DNA of 64,000 nt from Helicobacter suis (GCF_902196125.1 NZ_CABIKG010000010.1:1-64000); one strand, 5' to 3'; positions 42,390-51,403 are shown, numbered from the stretch's first letter. Translations and numbers: made by a program. Notes: a model not told the origin generated them from the sequence alone.

Positions 42390-44991
42390 AATTACCTTAA
42401 AAGAATTTGCCTTAGAATTGGGTAGAACAGATACAAAAGCGGTGATTGAAGAGGCTAAAGAGATGGGGTTAAATCTTAAGGCTAATTCTAAGCTAAATGA
42501 AGAGGAGGCGCTTAAACTTTATGATTTTATTGTCAATAAAAACGCCCCTCGTGTATCCAAAGCCCCTACAAAGAAAGAAGAAAGCGCTGATAAAAAGCCA
42601 AAAGCTAAAGCTAAGATTAAAGAAAAAGAGCAGCCCTCTAAAGTCTCTTCAACTAAACCTGATCCTGCTACCCCTGTTAAAAAGCGTAGTATTGAAATTG
42701 TTAGCCTAGAAGAAAAGGAAAAAAAATCCCCTCCAGCTACTAAGAGTACTCCAACTAAAACTAGCCCAATCCAAGTAGACATAGCCATTAAAAAAACACC
42801 TCCCCCCTCTACTCCCACAACCAACCCCCTTTTAGGGCGTACCCGTGGTATCCGCATTGTTAAGCGTACCGATCAAGAGGAAGCAGCTCTCGCCCAGGAA
42901 GCTTTAAAAGCTACAGCTACAAAGCCCAAAGAGGAGCGCAAACCTAAAAAATCTACAAAACCCCCTAAAAATGTGGCTAAACCGGGGAGCAAACGCGGCG
43001 CACAAAAACTTGATTTTGCACAGGATCGAAGCTTTCACGATCTCTATGAAGAAGAGCAAGATGAGGTGGTACTCTTTGATTTGCATGTTAAAGATGAGGA
43101 GGAAATTGAGGAGAGCGCTCCTAAACCTTTAAGCGATCGGGTTAAAATCCAGCGTAAAAATCCTTGGATGAGTGAGGGGGGAATTCGCCGTTCGGCTAAA
43201 AAAAGACGGGTCTATCGCCCTGAAAACACCCCTAAAAGCGTGCAAAATAGCATCGTTGTGTCTGAGGAAGTACGGGTGTATGAATTTGCTGAAAGTGCTA
43301 ATCTTAACCTTGCTGATGTGATTAAAACTTTATTTAATTTAGGCATGATGGTTACTAAAAATGACTTTTTAGATCGCGATGCTATTGAAATTTTAGCCGA
43401 AGAGTTTGGGTTAGAGGTGGCTATAGAGAGTACGCAGGTTTTTACAGAGGAGGAGCAGGATAAGGAGGAATTAGAATTAGAGGAGCGCGCGCCTGTAGTA
43501 ACGATTATGGGGCATGTTGATCACGGTAAAACTTCTTTACTAGATAAAATCCGTAACCAAAGAGTAGCCGGAAGCGAAGCTGGGGGGATCACCCAGCATA
43601 TCGGGGCTTACATGGTTAATAAGGGGGATAAAAAAATTGCCTTTATTGATACCCCCGGACACGAGGCTTTTAGCGCGATGCGCAAACGAGGGGCACAGGT
43701 TACTGACATCGCTATTATTGTCATTGCCGCAGATGATGGAGTTAAGCCCCAGACAATAGAGGCCTTTAAACAGGCTAAAGAGGCAGGCGTGCAGATTATC
43801 GTAGCGATGAATAAAATAGATAAAGAAAATGCCAATGTAGACAAGCTTAAGGCCGCTTGTGCAGAGTTAGGTTTTAATCCAAGAGATTGGGGCGGGGAGT
43901 ATGAATTTATCCCTATTTCAGCTAAAACCGGAGAGGGGATAGATACGCTTTTAGAAACTATTTTAATCCAAGCAGAGATCATGGAGCTTAAAGCCGCACC
44001 TAATGCTAGTGCGCGAGCTGTAGTGTTAGAGGGGAGTGTAGAGAAAGGGCGCGGGGCGGTGGCTACGGTGATTGTGCAAAATGGAACGCTTAAGATAGGC
44101 GATGCGGTGGTGGCTGATGTAGCCTTTGGCAAGGTGCGCACCATGACAGATGATCTAGGCAAAAATCTAAAAACCCTTTTACCCTCTGAAATGGCGCTTA
44201 TCACCGGGCTTAGTGAAGTACCCGCAGCTGGTTCGATCTTAATGGCAGTAGATAGCGAGAATACGGCTAGATCTTTAGCCAACAAAAAAGCAACTTATCT
44301 ACGCCAAAAGGCCCTTAGTAAGAGCACAAAAGTACACCTAGATGAATTAGCCATGATGGTGGCTAATAAAGAGTTACAAAATATCCCAGTGGTGCTTAAA
44401 GCCGATACACAGGGCAGTTTAGAGGCGATCAAACAGAGTCTACTAGCCCTTAATAATGAGGAGGTGGGTATCCAGATTTTAAGCGCGGGTGTGGGGGGGA
44501 TTAGCGAAAATGATTTAAGTTTAATAGCCAATAACGAACATGCCCTTGTGCTAGGTTTTAATATCCGCCCAACGGGCAATGTCCGCACCAAAGCCAAAGA
44601 GTTACGCGTAGAGATTAAAACCTATAGCGTGATTTATAGCTTGCTAGATGATATGAAGGCGCTTGTAAGCGGACTCATGAGCCCGGTGATTGAAGAAGAA
44701 GATACCGGTCAAGCACAGGTACGCGAAACCTTTGTAATCCCTAAAGTAGGTACTGTGGCTGGGTGCATGGTAGTTGATGGGGTGATTAATAAGGGCATTA
44801 AAGTACGCTTGATTCGTGATGGGGTGGTGGTACATGTGGGTAAAATTATCTCGCTTAAGCGCTTTAAAGACGATGCGCAGGAAGTGGGTAAGGGTTATGA
44901 GTGTGGGATTATGCTAGAGCATTTTAACGATGTGCAAGTGGGCGATGTTTTTGAAAGCTTTAGAGAAATTAAGAAAACAAGGGTACTGTAA
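42382..44991 (+). CDS. infB: Translation initiation factor IF-2
   Basis: The 869-aa GTPase has a Lys/Pro/Ser-rich N-terminal region (about 50-210), two IF2_N-like segments (start and about 290-340), and the G domain with GHVDHGKTSLLDKIR, ITQHIGAYMV, DTPGHEAFSAM and NKIDK, followed by domains II-IV. It places initiator tRNA on the ribosome. It is shorter than the H. pylori protein (about 949), with the difference in the low-complexity N-terminal part. It overlaps ylxR and rbfA. Confidence 0.96.
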   Translation: MSEITLKEFALELGRTDTKAVIEEAKEMGLNLKANSKLNEEEALKLYDFIVNKNAPRVSKAPTKKEESADKKPKAKAKIKEKEQPSKVSSTKPDPATPVKKRSIEIVSLEEKEKKSPPATKSTPTKTSPIQVDIAIKKTPPPSTPTTNPLLGRTRGIRIVKRTDQEEAALAQEALKATATKPKEERKPKKSTKPPKNVAKPGSKRGAQKLDFAQDRSFHDLYEEEQDEVVLFDLHVKDEEEIEESAPKPLSDRVKIQRKNPWMSEGGIRRSAKKRRVYRPENTPKSVQNSIVVSEEVRVYEFAESANLNLADVIKTLFNLGMMVTKNDFLDRDAIEILAEEFGLEVAIESTQVFTEEEQDKEELELEERAPVVTIMGHVDHGKTSLLDKIRNQRVAGSEAGGITQHIGAYMVNKGDKKIAFIDTPGHEAFSAMRKRGAQVTDIAIIVIAADDGVKPQTIEAFKQAKEAGVQIIVAMNKIDKENANVDKLKAACAELGFNPRDWGGEYEFIPISAKTGEGIDTLLETILIQAEIMELKAAPNASARAVVLEGSVEKGRGAVATVIVQNGTLKIGDAVVADVAFGKVRTMTDDLGKNLKTLLPSEMALITGLSEVPAAGSILMAVDSENTARSLANKKATYLRQKALSKSTKVHLDELAMMVANKELQNIPVVLKADTQGSLEAIKQSLLALNNEEVGIQILSAGVGGISENDLSLIANNEHALVLGFNIRPTGNVRTKAKELRVEIKTYSVIYSLLDDMKALVSGLMSPVIEEEDTGQAQVRETFVIPKVGTVAGCMVVDGVINKGIKVRLIRDGVVVHVGKIISLKRFKDDAQEVGKGYECGIMLEHFNDVQVGDVFESFREIKKTRVL

Positions 44992-45329
44992 TGAGTGTAC
45001 ATGCAAAAAGATTAGATGCAAGGTTGCTTGAATACCTACAAGAGGCCTTAGGTACTTTGAATAATCCAGAATTAAGTAATCTCACCCTTACAGCGGTACA
45101 CTGCTCTAGGGGCAAATACCACGCTGTGATCTATGTAGATGGTTCGTTTATAGAAACAAAGCAAAGGGGGCTACTTCTTAAAGCGCTTAAAAAGGCCACG
45201 CCGATACTCCGCGCCCATGTTTTGCAGGTAAGCGGGTGGTTTAAATGCCCACAACTGACCTTTGAATTTGACACCCAGTTAGAACAAGCACAAAGACTAG
45301 ATAATCTTTTTGCCCGCATAGGTTTATAA
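44991..45329 (+). CDS. rbfA: Ribosome-binding factor A
   Basis: The 112-aa KH-type protein fits RbfA in length and position between infB and rimP. Recognisable parts are LLEYLQEALGTLNNPELSN and VTAV-like LTLTAVHCSRGKYHAVIYVD. It acts in 30S subunit maturation. Start and stop each share one base with a neighbour (TAATG). Confidence 0.88.
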   Translation: MSVHAKRLDARLLEYLQEALGTLNNPELSNLTLTAVHCSRGKYHAVIYVDGSFIETKQRGLLLKALKKATPILRAHVLQVSGWFKCPQLTFEFDTQLEQAQRLDNLFARIGL

Positions 45330-45784
45330 TGGATAACACAGAATTAGAAAATCTCTTAGAGACAACGCTAAGGGGTATAGGTTGTGCGCTCTATGATGTG
45401 GCTTTTTTAAAGGAGAATCAAAGAGATATTTTGCGCATTAGCATTAAAGCACTCAGTGGCCCTACCAGTTTGGACATCTGTGAGGAGGCAAGTTTACTTA
45501 TCTCCCCTCTTTTAGATGTGCACGCCCCCTTTAAAAATGCCTACACACTAGAGGTAAGTTCTATGGGATTAGAGCGCAGTTTAAGTAAGCTAAAGCATTT
45601 TGAACTCTCTATTGGGGATTTAATAGAGTGCAAAACCACAGAAAATACCCGCTTAAAAGGTGTGATACAGGCTGTAAATGGCTCTAGTATTTTACTCCAG
45701 TGTGCAGAAAGGCTAGAAAACTTGCCCTTTGAAAATATCAAGAAAGCCAAAACAATCTTTGAATTGAAAGCAACAAAACCCTAA
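45329..45784 (+). CDS. rimP: Ribosome maturation factor RimP
   Basis: The 151-aa protein resembles RimP: an N-terminal alpha-beta domain (GIGCALYDVAFLKENQRDIL, here ending with the LRISIKA strand) with SLDICEEASLLISPLL, YTLEVSSMGLERSL (the family VSSPGL-like motif) and a C-terminal SH3-like domain. It is needed for 30S assembly. It is the last gene of the infB group and ends four bases before the convergent tautomerase gene. Confidence 0.9.
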   Translation: MDNTELENLLETTLRGIGCALYDVAFLKENQRDILRISIKALSGPTSLDICEEASLLISPLLDVHAPFKNAYTLEVSSMGLERSLSKLKHFELSIGDLIECKTTENTRLKGVIQAVNGSSILLQCAERLENLPFENIKKAKTIFELKATKP

Positions 45785-45787
45785 AAT

Positions 45788-45985
45788 TTACTTGAGCTCT
45801 GTAACGCTTTGGCCTCCAATGCCCCAGTCATCTTGATCAACCTCCTCAATAATCACTATAGTTCTTGCCCTTGGTTTTCCTAGTACATCAACTAGTAAAT
45901 CTGTAGCCCCCTTAATCAAAGCCTTTTTATTGGCAACACTTAAAGGGGTAGACTCGCGTGTAATTTTAATACTCACAAGAGGCAT
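45788..45985 (-). CDS. dmpI: 4-oxalocrotonate tautomerase family enzyme, copy 1
   Basis: This 65-aa protein starts MPLVSIKITRESTPLS; Pro2 becomes the catalytic N-terminal proline after Met removal, and Arg11-type residues are present. RARTIVIIEEV is the second family block. H. pylori has one such protein (DmpI) of similar size, whose physiological role is unclear. It has AAGGAGC upstream and its own promoter-like TAGTATAAAT near 46010-46022. The closely related copy 2 is 93 bases upstream. Confidence 0.9.
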   Translation of the reverse strand: MPLVSIKITRESTPLSVANKKALIKGATDLLVDVLGKPRARTIVIIEEVDQDDWGIGGQSVTELK

Positions 45986-46078
45986 GCTCGCTCCTTAAAA
46001 ATGATATAGAAATTTATACTAGCATAAAAAACCCACTAAAAAAGCCAAAAATTTTTACACTAACACAGCTAAGAAATC

Positions 46079-46285
46079 TTAAGATTTTTTCCTAACTTCT
46101 GTAATGCTTTCGCCCCCAAAACCATAACTATCTGGATCAATTTCTTCAATGATCACTACAGTTCTTGCCCTTTGTTTTCCTAGTACATTAACTAGTAAGT
46201 CTGTAGCCCCTTCAATCAAAGCCTTTTTTTCCTTAGCATTAAGAGGGGTGGCTTCCCGTGCAACTTTAATATTAATAAGAGGCAT
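46079..46285 (-). CDS. 4-oxalocrotonate tautomerase family enzyme, copy 2
   Basis: This 68-aa paralogue of the preceding gene has MPLINIKVAREATPLN, KKALIEGATDLLVNVLGKQR and RARTVVIIEEIDPD, with the N-terminal proline conserved. The leader is also shared (TAGTATAAAT box near 46312-46322 and AAGGAGCTAAC ribosome site), so promoter and gene were duplicated together. Both copies keep intact catalytic residues, so both are probably functional. Confidence 0.9.
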   Translation of the reverse strand: MPLINIKVAREATPLNAKEKKALIEGATDLLVNVLGKQRARTVVIIEEIDPDSYGFGGESITEVRKKS

Positions 46286-46485
46286 GTTAGCTCCTTAAAT
46301 GATGTGTAGAGATTTATACTAGCGTAAAAACTTCTACATTAACTAAATCTAGTTAAAACAGGCTTTTATATTGTGCATTACTTTTACAACTAGCTATAAC
46401 CGCCAAAGTAGGGGTACTCTTGCTTAGATATTTTTCTTAATCAAAGTTTAGGTACAGTTCAGCCTAATATTTTAAAGGAGAGTTT

Positions 46486-47547
46486 TTGCAAATTAACACC
46501 ATTTTACAAGGCAATTGTTTAGATATTTTAAAAGATTTACCAAGCCAAAGTATAGATTTTATTTTTGCAGACCCTCCTTATTTTATGCAAACACATGGCG
46601 CGCTTTTGCGTGTAGGTGGGGCTAGATTTGAAGGAGTGCAAGAGACTTGGGATCAATTTAAAGACTTTGCCCATTATGATAACTTTTCTTGTCTCTGGCT
46701 TGCTCAATGCCAACGGCTCTTAAAAAATAGGGGGAGTATTTGTGTGATTGGATCGTTTCAAAATATCTATCGCTTAGGCTATTTAATGCAAAATTTAGGT
46801 TTTTGGATCATTAATGACATCATTTGGTATAAAACTAACCCTGTGCCTAATTTTACAGGAAGCAGACTTTGTAATGCCCATGAAATAATTTTATGGTGTG
46901 CTAAAGATAAAAAAGCCTCTTTTACTTTTAATTATAAAACTTTAAAGTCTTTAAACCAAAACAAACAAGAAAAATCAGTGTGGGCTATCCCTTTGTGTAC
47001 AGGAAGTGAACGGCTAAAAAATCAAGAGGGCAATAAGTTACACCCCACCCAAAAACCTGAAAAACTCTTAGAAAAACTAATTTTAATGGCAACAAAACCC
47101 CATGATCTCATTTTAGATCCCTTTTTTGGCACGGGAACTACAGGGGCTATGGCTAAAAAATTAGGGCGCTTCTTTTTAGGCATTGAAAAAAATGAAATCT
47201 ATATTAAAGCCGCACAAAAAAGAATAGAAAAGATAGTTATTAGCCAAGATACCATGACTTATTTAGAGGAAAAACCCCCTAAAGTGCCTATGAAAGTTTT
47301 AATAGATACAGGGTATTTAAAAGTTGGAGACAAATTATACTCTCCAGATTATCAAGAAAAATGCCAAGTTTTAGCAGATGGAAAAGTTTGTGATGCTAGT
47401 GGGCAGGTGTTGTCTATTCATAAAATGAGTGCTAAGATTTTAAATAAAATTAATCATAATGGCTGGGATTATTTTTATGTTAAACATGGCATGCAATTTA
47501 TCCCTTTAAACCAGTTGCGCTATTGTTATAACGCCATAAAGCCCTAG
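46486..47547 (+). CDS. DNA adenine-N6 methyltransferase, HinfI/CcrM type (probable GANTC)
   Basis: The 353-aa beta-class methyltransferase has the catalytic DPPY at about residues 29-32, the AdoMet motif DPFFGTGTTGAMAKKLGR (about 206-223), HPTQKPEKLLEKLI, and the C-terminal extension VLIDTGYLKVGDKLYSPD followed by IHKMSAKILNKINHNGWDYF, which is characteristic of GANTC enzymes such as CcrM, M.HinfI and H. pylori HP1352. The start is TTG five bases after AAAGGAG. No restriction gene is adjacent on either side, so it looks solitary. Confidence 0.87.
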   Translation: MQINTILQGNCLDILKDLPSQSIDFIFADPPYFMQTHGALLRVGGARFEGVQETWDQFKDFAHYDNFSCLWLAQCQRLLKNRGSICVIGSFQNIYRLGYLMQNLGFWIINDIIWYKTNPVPNFTGSRLCNAHEIILWCAKDKKASFTFNYKTLKSLNQNKQEKSVWAIPLCTGSERLKNQEGNKLHPTQKPEKLLEKLILMATKPHDLILDPFFGTGTTGAMAKKLGRFFLGIEKNEIYIKAAQKRIEKIVISQDTMTYLEEKPPKVPMKVLIDTGYLKVGDKLYSPDYQEKCQVLADGKVCDASGQVLSIHKMSAKILNKINHNGWDYFYVKHGMQFIPLNQLRYCYNAIKP

Positions 47548-47639
47548 CTTTAGTTATAAGAGTATGTTAGCCCCTCATTCCTACACAACCCTTTAATTTT
47601 ACTTTTGATAATCTACACTCAGGCTTTTTAGAGTTTTTT

Positions 47640-47645
47640 TATAAT
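47640..47645 (+). promoter_or_regulatory. -10 box upstream of the 11-bp repeat array
   Basis: A perfect TATAAT follows a T-rich stretch. If used, the transcript start would be near 47652 and the repeat array would form the 5' untranslated leader of the outer membrane protein gene. A weaker alternative -10, GATACT (47763-47768), lies after the array. Confidence 0.5.
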
Positions 47646-47656
47646 CGTGTGGATTT

Positions 47657-47755
47657 TAAGATAACATTAAGATAACATTAAGATAACATTAAGATAACAT
47701 TAAGATAACATTAAGATAACATTAAGATAACATTAAGATAACATTAAGATAACAT
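47657..47755 (+). repeat. Nine exact tandem copies of an 11-bp unit
   Basis: TAAGATAACAT is repeated nine times without a mismatch, followed by a partial TAAG. It lies 35 bases upstream of the outer membrane protein ATG at 47791. Perfect identity implies recent expansion or continuous slippage. The 11-bp period is close to one DNA helical turn, and each unit contains TAAGAT, a weak -10-like hexamer. Confidence 0.97.
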
Positions 47756-47790
47756 TAAGCATGATACTGATCTTACTTTAAAGGAGTTTC

Positions 47791-49476
47791 ATGCGAAAAA
47801 ATAATCAAAAACTAGGCTTTCAATGTAGTTTGGTGCTATGTGCATCTTTGGCTTCTCTTGGTGCGCGCGGGGGCGATATTAGAGATGGGGTTTATCTTGA
47901 GGGAAGTGCGGGGGCGCAAAACATGGCCCTTACTTCTCAGACCCAACAGCCCCCAGTTATGGCTATGATTCATAGCACAAGTTTACAAAATAGTATCAAA
48001 ACGCATTTACAAGAGTTAATTACCAAACTCACAAGTTTAAATGGTACAGCCGCCCAAGTTGGCACAACAAAAAATGTTTCAGAAATTAGCAAGATTGATG
48101 CATCAGCCACTTTAGCAGAGATCCAAAGCCTAGAAGCTCAAATTGCTAATGAAATTAGCCTACTACAAAGGTTAATCGCCTCTTCACAAGATTCGCAGGA
48201 AAAATCCTCTAATCAATCCATTTTGTCAGCCTACCAGCAAGTTTTAGAAAGTCTAAAAAGTGTGGGTAGCTCTTTAGGATCACAAATTGATCAATACAAT
48301 AACAAACTTTCTACAGAGAAAAGTACATATAAAACGGCTCAGGGTGCTATAGGTACATTACAAAACGAAATAAGCTCTTGTATTGGTGTCTCTAAATGTA
48401 ACGCCGGAGAGACACCTCAAACTTCACAACTCAAGCAAGATATTAAAACGCTAATTACCACTTCTTATAACATTCTTAACAACGACATTCCAGCATTTCT
48501 TAAAAATCCTTTAACAAGATCTTCTGTCATTTCACAAAGCCAATTTGAGCAGGCTAAAGAAGCCGCAGATAATGAGGTTAAAACATGCAATTTAAATAGC
48601 AGTTCTGGTATTAGCTCATGCTTTACTACTTTACGCAGTGAGATGTTTAACGGTAAAACGCCTAGTGGTATTTCTGTTGCACAACTTGCAGAGATTTATG
48701 AGTGGTTTAGTAAAGTTGGTAGTCAGTTTTTGGCAAGTAATAACGCAAGCCAAGAGCTCGAATTGCTTAAGATCTATAACGATTCTATCGGGATTGCCAC
48801 TACCTCCCCTAACTACCGCCTAAACGTCCCTGCCATCAAAATCCCCACTTTAAATTTGACTTATACCAACCAAGAGAGCAAGATTAACACCGATCAAACT
48901 AAAGCAAACCAACAGCATAACCTCACACCTATGCAGGCTTTAATCAGTCTTGCGCCTTTAAGTAATACCATTAATAGTCTTTCACGCCCTTTTGGCAATG
49001 TTAATTGGAATGCTAGCATAGGCGTTGGATACCAGTATTTCTTTAGCCGCCATTTTGGTTTTGATGCCTATATCAACACGACATATAACTATCTAAACAG
49101 CCCGCTTTTAAAACACCTAGATAATTTTAAAGCATTGCAGGGGGTTTCATGGGGAATTGGAGCAGATTTAATTTATGACATGCTTGTTGCTAAGGGACAA
49201 CAAAAGTGGTTTGCCGGTTTATTTGCCGGATTTGCAGTGGCGGGTAATTATTATTATTTAGACATGAAAGAGACCCCCTTAGCCCGTACGCGAGGGTATA
49301 ATGTCCTCTTTAATTGGGGGGTACGTTTCCAAAGACAGCATAGTATTTTTAAAATCGGGGTCAAAAATCCTCTTATCACCCGCAATTTATCCATGCAAGC
49401 TAATAACACAACAGTGACTTTAAACAAAAGCGCTAAAAGCGCAAATATCTATATTTCATATGCCTATCTCTTTTAG
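47791..49476 (+). CDS. Hop-like outer membrane protein, large
   Basis: The 561-aa protein has a signal peptide (about 1-27, CSLVLCASLASLGARGG), an early YLEGSAG strand as in Helicobacter outer membrane porin/adhesin families, a long helical Gln/Ser-rich passenger region with four Cys (CIGVSKC, CNLNSSSGISSC), and a C-terminal barrel (about 395-561: NASIGVGYQYFFSRHFGFDA, VLFNWGVRFQRQHSIFKIG) ending YISYAYLF. An adhesin role is plausible but unproven. The start is ATG after AAAGGAG. Expression may vary with the upstream repeat array. Confidence 0.85.
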   Translation: MRKNNQKLGFQCSLVLCASLASLGARGGDIRDGVYLEGSAGAQNMALTSQTQQPPVMAMIHSTSLQNSIKTHLQELITKLTSLNGTAAQVGTTKNVSEISKIDASATLAEIQSLEAQIANEISLLQRLIASSQDSQEKSSNQSILSAYQQVLESLKSVGSSLGSQIDQYNNKLSTEKSTYKTAQGAIGTLQNEISSCIGVSKCNAGETPQTSQLKQDIKTLITTSYNILNNDIPAFLKNPLTRSSVISQSQFEQAKEAADNEVKTCNLNSSSGISSCFTTLRSEMFNGKTPSGISVAQLAEIYEWFSKVGSQFLASNNASQELELLKIYNDSIGIATTSPNYRLNVPAIKIPTLNLTYTNQESKINTDQTKANQQHNLTPMQALISLAPLSNTINSLSRPFGNVNWNASIGVGYQYFFSRHFGFDAYINTTYNYLNSPLLKHLDNFKALQGVSWGIGADLIYDMLVAKGQQKWFAGLFAGFAVAGNYYYLDMKETPLARTRGYNVLFNWGVRFQRQHSIFKIGVKNPLITRNLSMQANNTTVTLNKSAKSANIYISYAYLF

Positions 49477-49494
49477 GTTTTAATTTGTTTCTAC

Positions 49495-49516
49495 CTAGCC
49501 TTAAGCTTAAGGCTAG
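49495..49516. terminator. Perfect 22-bp palindrome after the outer membrane protein gene
   Basis: The palindrome centred on AGCT starts CTAGCCTTAAG and is fully self-complementary over 22 bases. It lies 18 bases after the stop codon and could form a 9-bp stem with a four-base loop. A T-rich stretch (GGCTTTTAATTT) begins 8 bases later rather than directly, so terminator function is likely but not certain. Confidence 0.45.
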
Positions 49517-49571
49517 CAGCGTGGCTTTTAATTTAGCTTCTTTAAGTGGGCGATCTTTTAATAAAATAAGC

Positions 49572-49577
49572 TAGAAT
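49572..49577 (+). promoter_or_regulatory. -10 box of the mqnD-like gene
   Basis: TAGAAT in AAGCTAGAATG lies 23 bases before the preferred ATG at 49600. The ATG within this box (49576) is in frame with the gene but would then be part of the promoter. Confidence 0.45.
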
Positions 49578-49599
49578 GTTTGAAAAGCAGGAGTTTTTA

Positions 49600-50454
49600 A
49601 TGCTTAGCATTGCCCATAGCCCAGATGCAGATGATGTTTTTATGTTTTATGCCCTAGCATTTGGCTGGGTTGACTTCCCTAAACCCTTCACTCACCACGC
49701 CCTAGACATTCAAACCCTCAATACAGAGGCACTTAAAGGCACGCATGCTATTAGTGCGGTGAGTTTTGCCCTCTATCCGCTGATTAAAGATCAATACGCC
49801 CTTTTAGAGTGTGCTACTAGCTTTGGAGAGGGCTATGGGCCTAAGCTAGTGCGCCTTAAAAACAAACCCCTAAAAAAGAATTTTAAAGTGGCTTTGAGCG
49901 GGCGCTATACCACTAATGCCATGCTCTTTAGGCTTTATTACCCACAAGCGCGTATCGTGTATAAAAACTTTTTAGATATTGAAAGGGCAGTACTTAACTC
50001 AGAAGTAGATGCGGGGGTTTTAATCCATGAGAGTATTTTAGATTTGCATGCAGATCTAGTAGTAGAAAAAGAAATTTGGGAGATCTGGTGCGTACTAAGT
50101 GATTCTACCTTGCCTTTACCGCTTGGTTGCATGATCTTGCGCCGGTCTATCCCGCTTTTACAGGCAATTTTGATGCAAGAGGCTTTAAGCAAGGCAGTAA
50201 AAATTGCCCTTAATCACCAAGATTTACTCTCACAAATGCTTTTAGAGCGGCATTTATTGCGGGTAGAACAGGATCAATTAAACACCTACTTAAAAATGTA
50301 TGCCAATGAAAGCGCTTGTTCACTAAGCCCTAAACAACAAGCAGGCATTGATAAACTTTTTGAAATAGGCTTTAAACACGGGTTATATCCCGAATTAATT
50401 AGCTGTGTTGATCACTGTATCCCTACAGATTATAAACATTTGCGTTTGTCTTGA
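49600..50454 (+). CDS. mqnD: MqnA/MqnD-family protein, probable 1,4-dihydroxy-6-naphthoate synthase
   Basis: The product (284 aa from 49600, six bases after AGGAG) begins MLSIAHSPDADDVFMFYALA, the start seen in epsilonproteobacterial MqnD proteins, and continues with a periplasmic-binding-protein-like fold (VSFALYPLIKDQYALL, GEGYGPKLVR, ALSGRYTTNAMLFRLYYP, DAGVLIHESI). MqnD acts in the futalosine pathway of menaquinone synthesis, used by Helicobacter in place of the classical Men pathway. An earlier in-frame ATG at 49576 overlaps the promoter. MqnA is the alternative. Confidence 0.78.
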   Translation: MLSIAHSPDADDVFMFYALAFGWVDFPKPFTHHALDIQTLNTEALKGTHAISAVSFALYPLIKDQYALLECATSFGEGYGPKLVRLKNKPLKKNFKVALSGRYTTNAMLFRLYYPQARIVYKNFLDIERAVLNSEVDAGVLIHESILDLHADLVVEKEIWEIWCVLSDSTLPLPLGCMILRRSIPLLQAILMQEALSKAVKIALNHQDLLSQMLLERHLLRVEQDQLNTYLKMYANESACSLSPKQQAGIDKLFEIGFKHGLYPELISCVDHCIPTDYKHLRLS

Positions 50455-50463
50455 AGGAAAAGC

Positions 50464-51378
50464 ATGCAAATATTCAAGAATCAACGCATTAGTAGTACCA
50501 ACCCCTCTTATTTAGAATTGTATTTTGATTATTACAAACCTAAAAAACCTAAAGGCGTGGTGATTCAAATTGCTACAGGCATGGTTGAACACAAAAGGCA
50601 TTATATTTGGCTAGCCACTGAATTATGCCAGCATGGCTATAGTGTGTTTATCTACGATCATAGAGGGCATGGTTTAAGTGTACTTGAACATGGGAGTGAA
50701 ATTTATTGGGGAGAGATGGGAGTTGATGGCTTTGAGCAGGCAGCAAAAGACATGGCAAAATTAGCTAGCCATATTCAACATATCTGTAAGGGTTATAAAC
50801 ATGTTTTATTAGGCCATAGCATGGGCTCATTACTAGCCAGACGCTTCATGCAACATAACTACCACCCTATCCATGCCCTTGTACTAGCCGGTACTCCCGC
50901 GCCCTTTTTAGGATTAGGTCTATGTGCATGGGCGCTTAAAATTTTAAGGGCTTTACGAGTTTCTTTTACATGGAATATTAATACGCTATTTCATTTACAC
51001 CCCCGCGTGCGGGCTATGGGGGGCTCTTGGATTAGCCGTAATGTCCAAACCCTAAGAATTATGCGCAGCGATCCAGCATGCCACTTTTATTTTAGCACTA
51101 ATAGTTTTGCTTGCCTAGTAGAGGGTGCTTATAAAGTGTTTTATACCCATGCTTATGGGCCTAAAGATTTACCCATTCTTTTAGTCAGTGGGCTAGATGA
51201 TTTATGTGGGAATTTTGGGGTGGGGGTGATTAAGGCTAGAGAATGTTTAAAAAAGCAGGGTTTTACAGATGTTAGTTTGCGCCTCTTTGATCGCGATCGC
51301 CATAAAGTTTTAGATGAACCGGATAGAAAAGAAGTGTTAGCATCTATTCTAGCTTGGCTTAAATGCAAGGGGCTTTAA
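50464..51378 (+). CDS. Alpha/beta hydrolase, monoacylglycerol lipase/lysophospholipase-like
   Basis: The 304-aa protein has a complete hydrolase triad layout: the nucleophile in LLGHSMGSLLARRF, an acid in LLVSGLDDLCG, and His in FDRDRHKVLDEP. FIYDHRGHGLS and ATGMVEHKRHYIWLA are typical of the PldB/YqiA-like lipase group. No signal peptide is seen, so it is probably cytoplasmic or membrane-associated. It follows the mqnD-like gene by 10 bases. The substrate is unknown. Confidence 0.85.
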   Translation: MQIFKNQRISSTNPSYLELYFDYYKPKKPKGVVIQIATGMVEHKRHYIWLATELCQHGYSVFIYDHRGHGLSVLEHGSEIYWGEMGVDGFEQAAKDMAKLASHIQHICKGYKHVLLGHSMGSLLARRFMQHNYHPIHALVLAGTPAPFLGLGLCAWALKILRALRVSFTWNINTLFHLHPRVRAMGGSWISRNVQTLRIMRSDPACHFYFSTNSFACLVEGAYKVFYTHAYGPKDLPILLVSGLDDLCGNFGVGVIKARECLKKQGFTDVSLRLFDRDRHKVLDEPDRKEVLASILAWLKCKGL

Positions 51379-51403
51379 GATTGGACTTAGAATGAGCGGT
51401 TAT

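Noticed and set aside
43608-44597. Long antisense ORFs (225 and 100 aa) opposite infB
   Set aside because: They mirror the codon pattern of the conserved IF-2 GTPase gene and show no independent motifs or ribosome sites.
46286-47790. A complete type II restriction-modification system around the methyltransferase
   Set aside because: No second gene fits in the flanking gaps; the neighbours are tautomerase and outer membrane protein genes.
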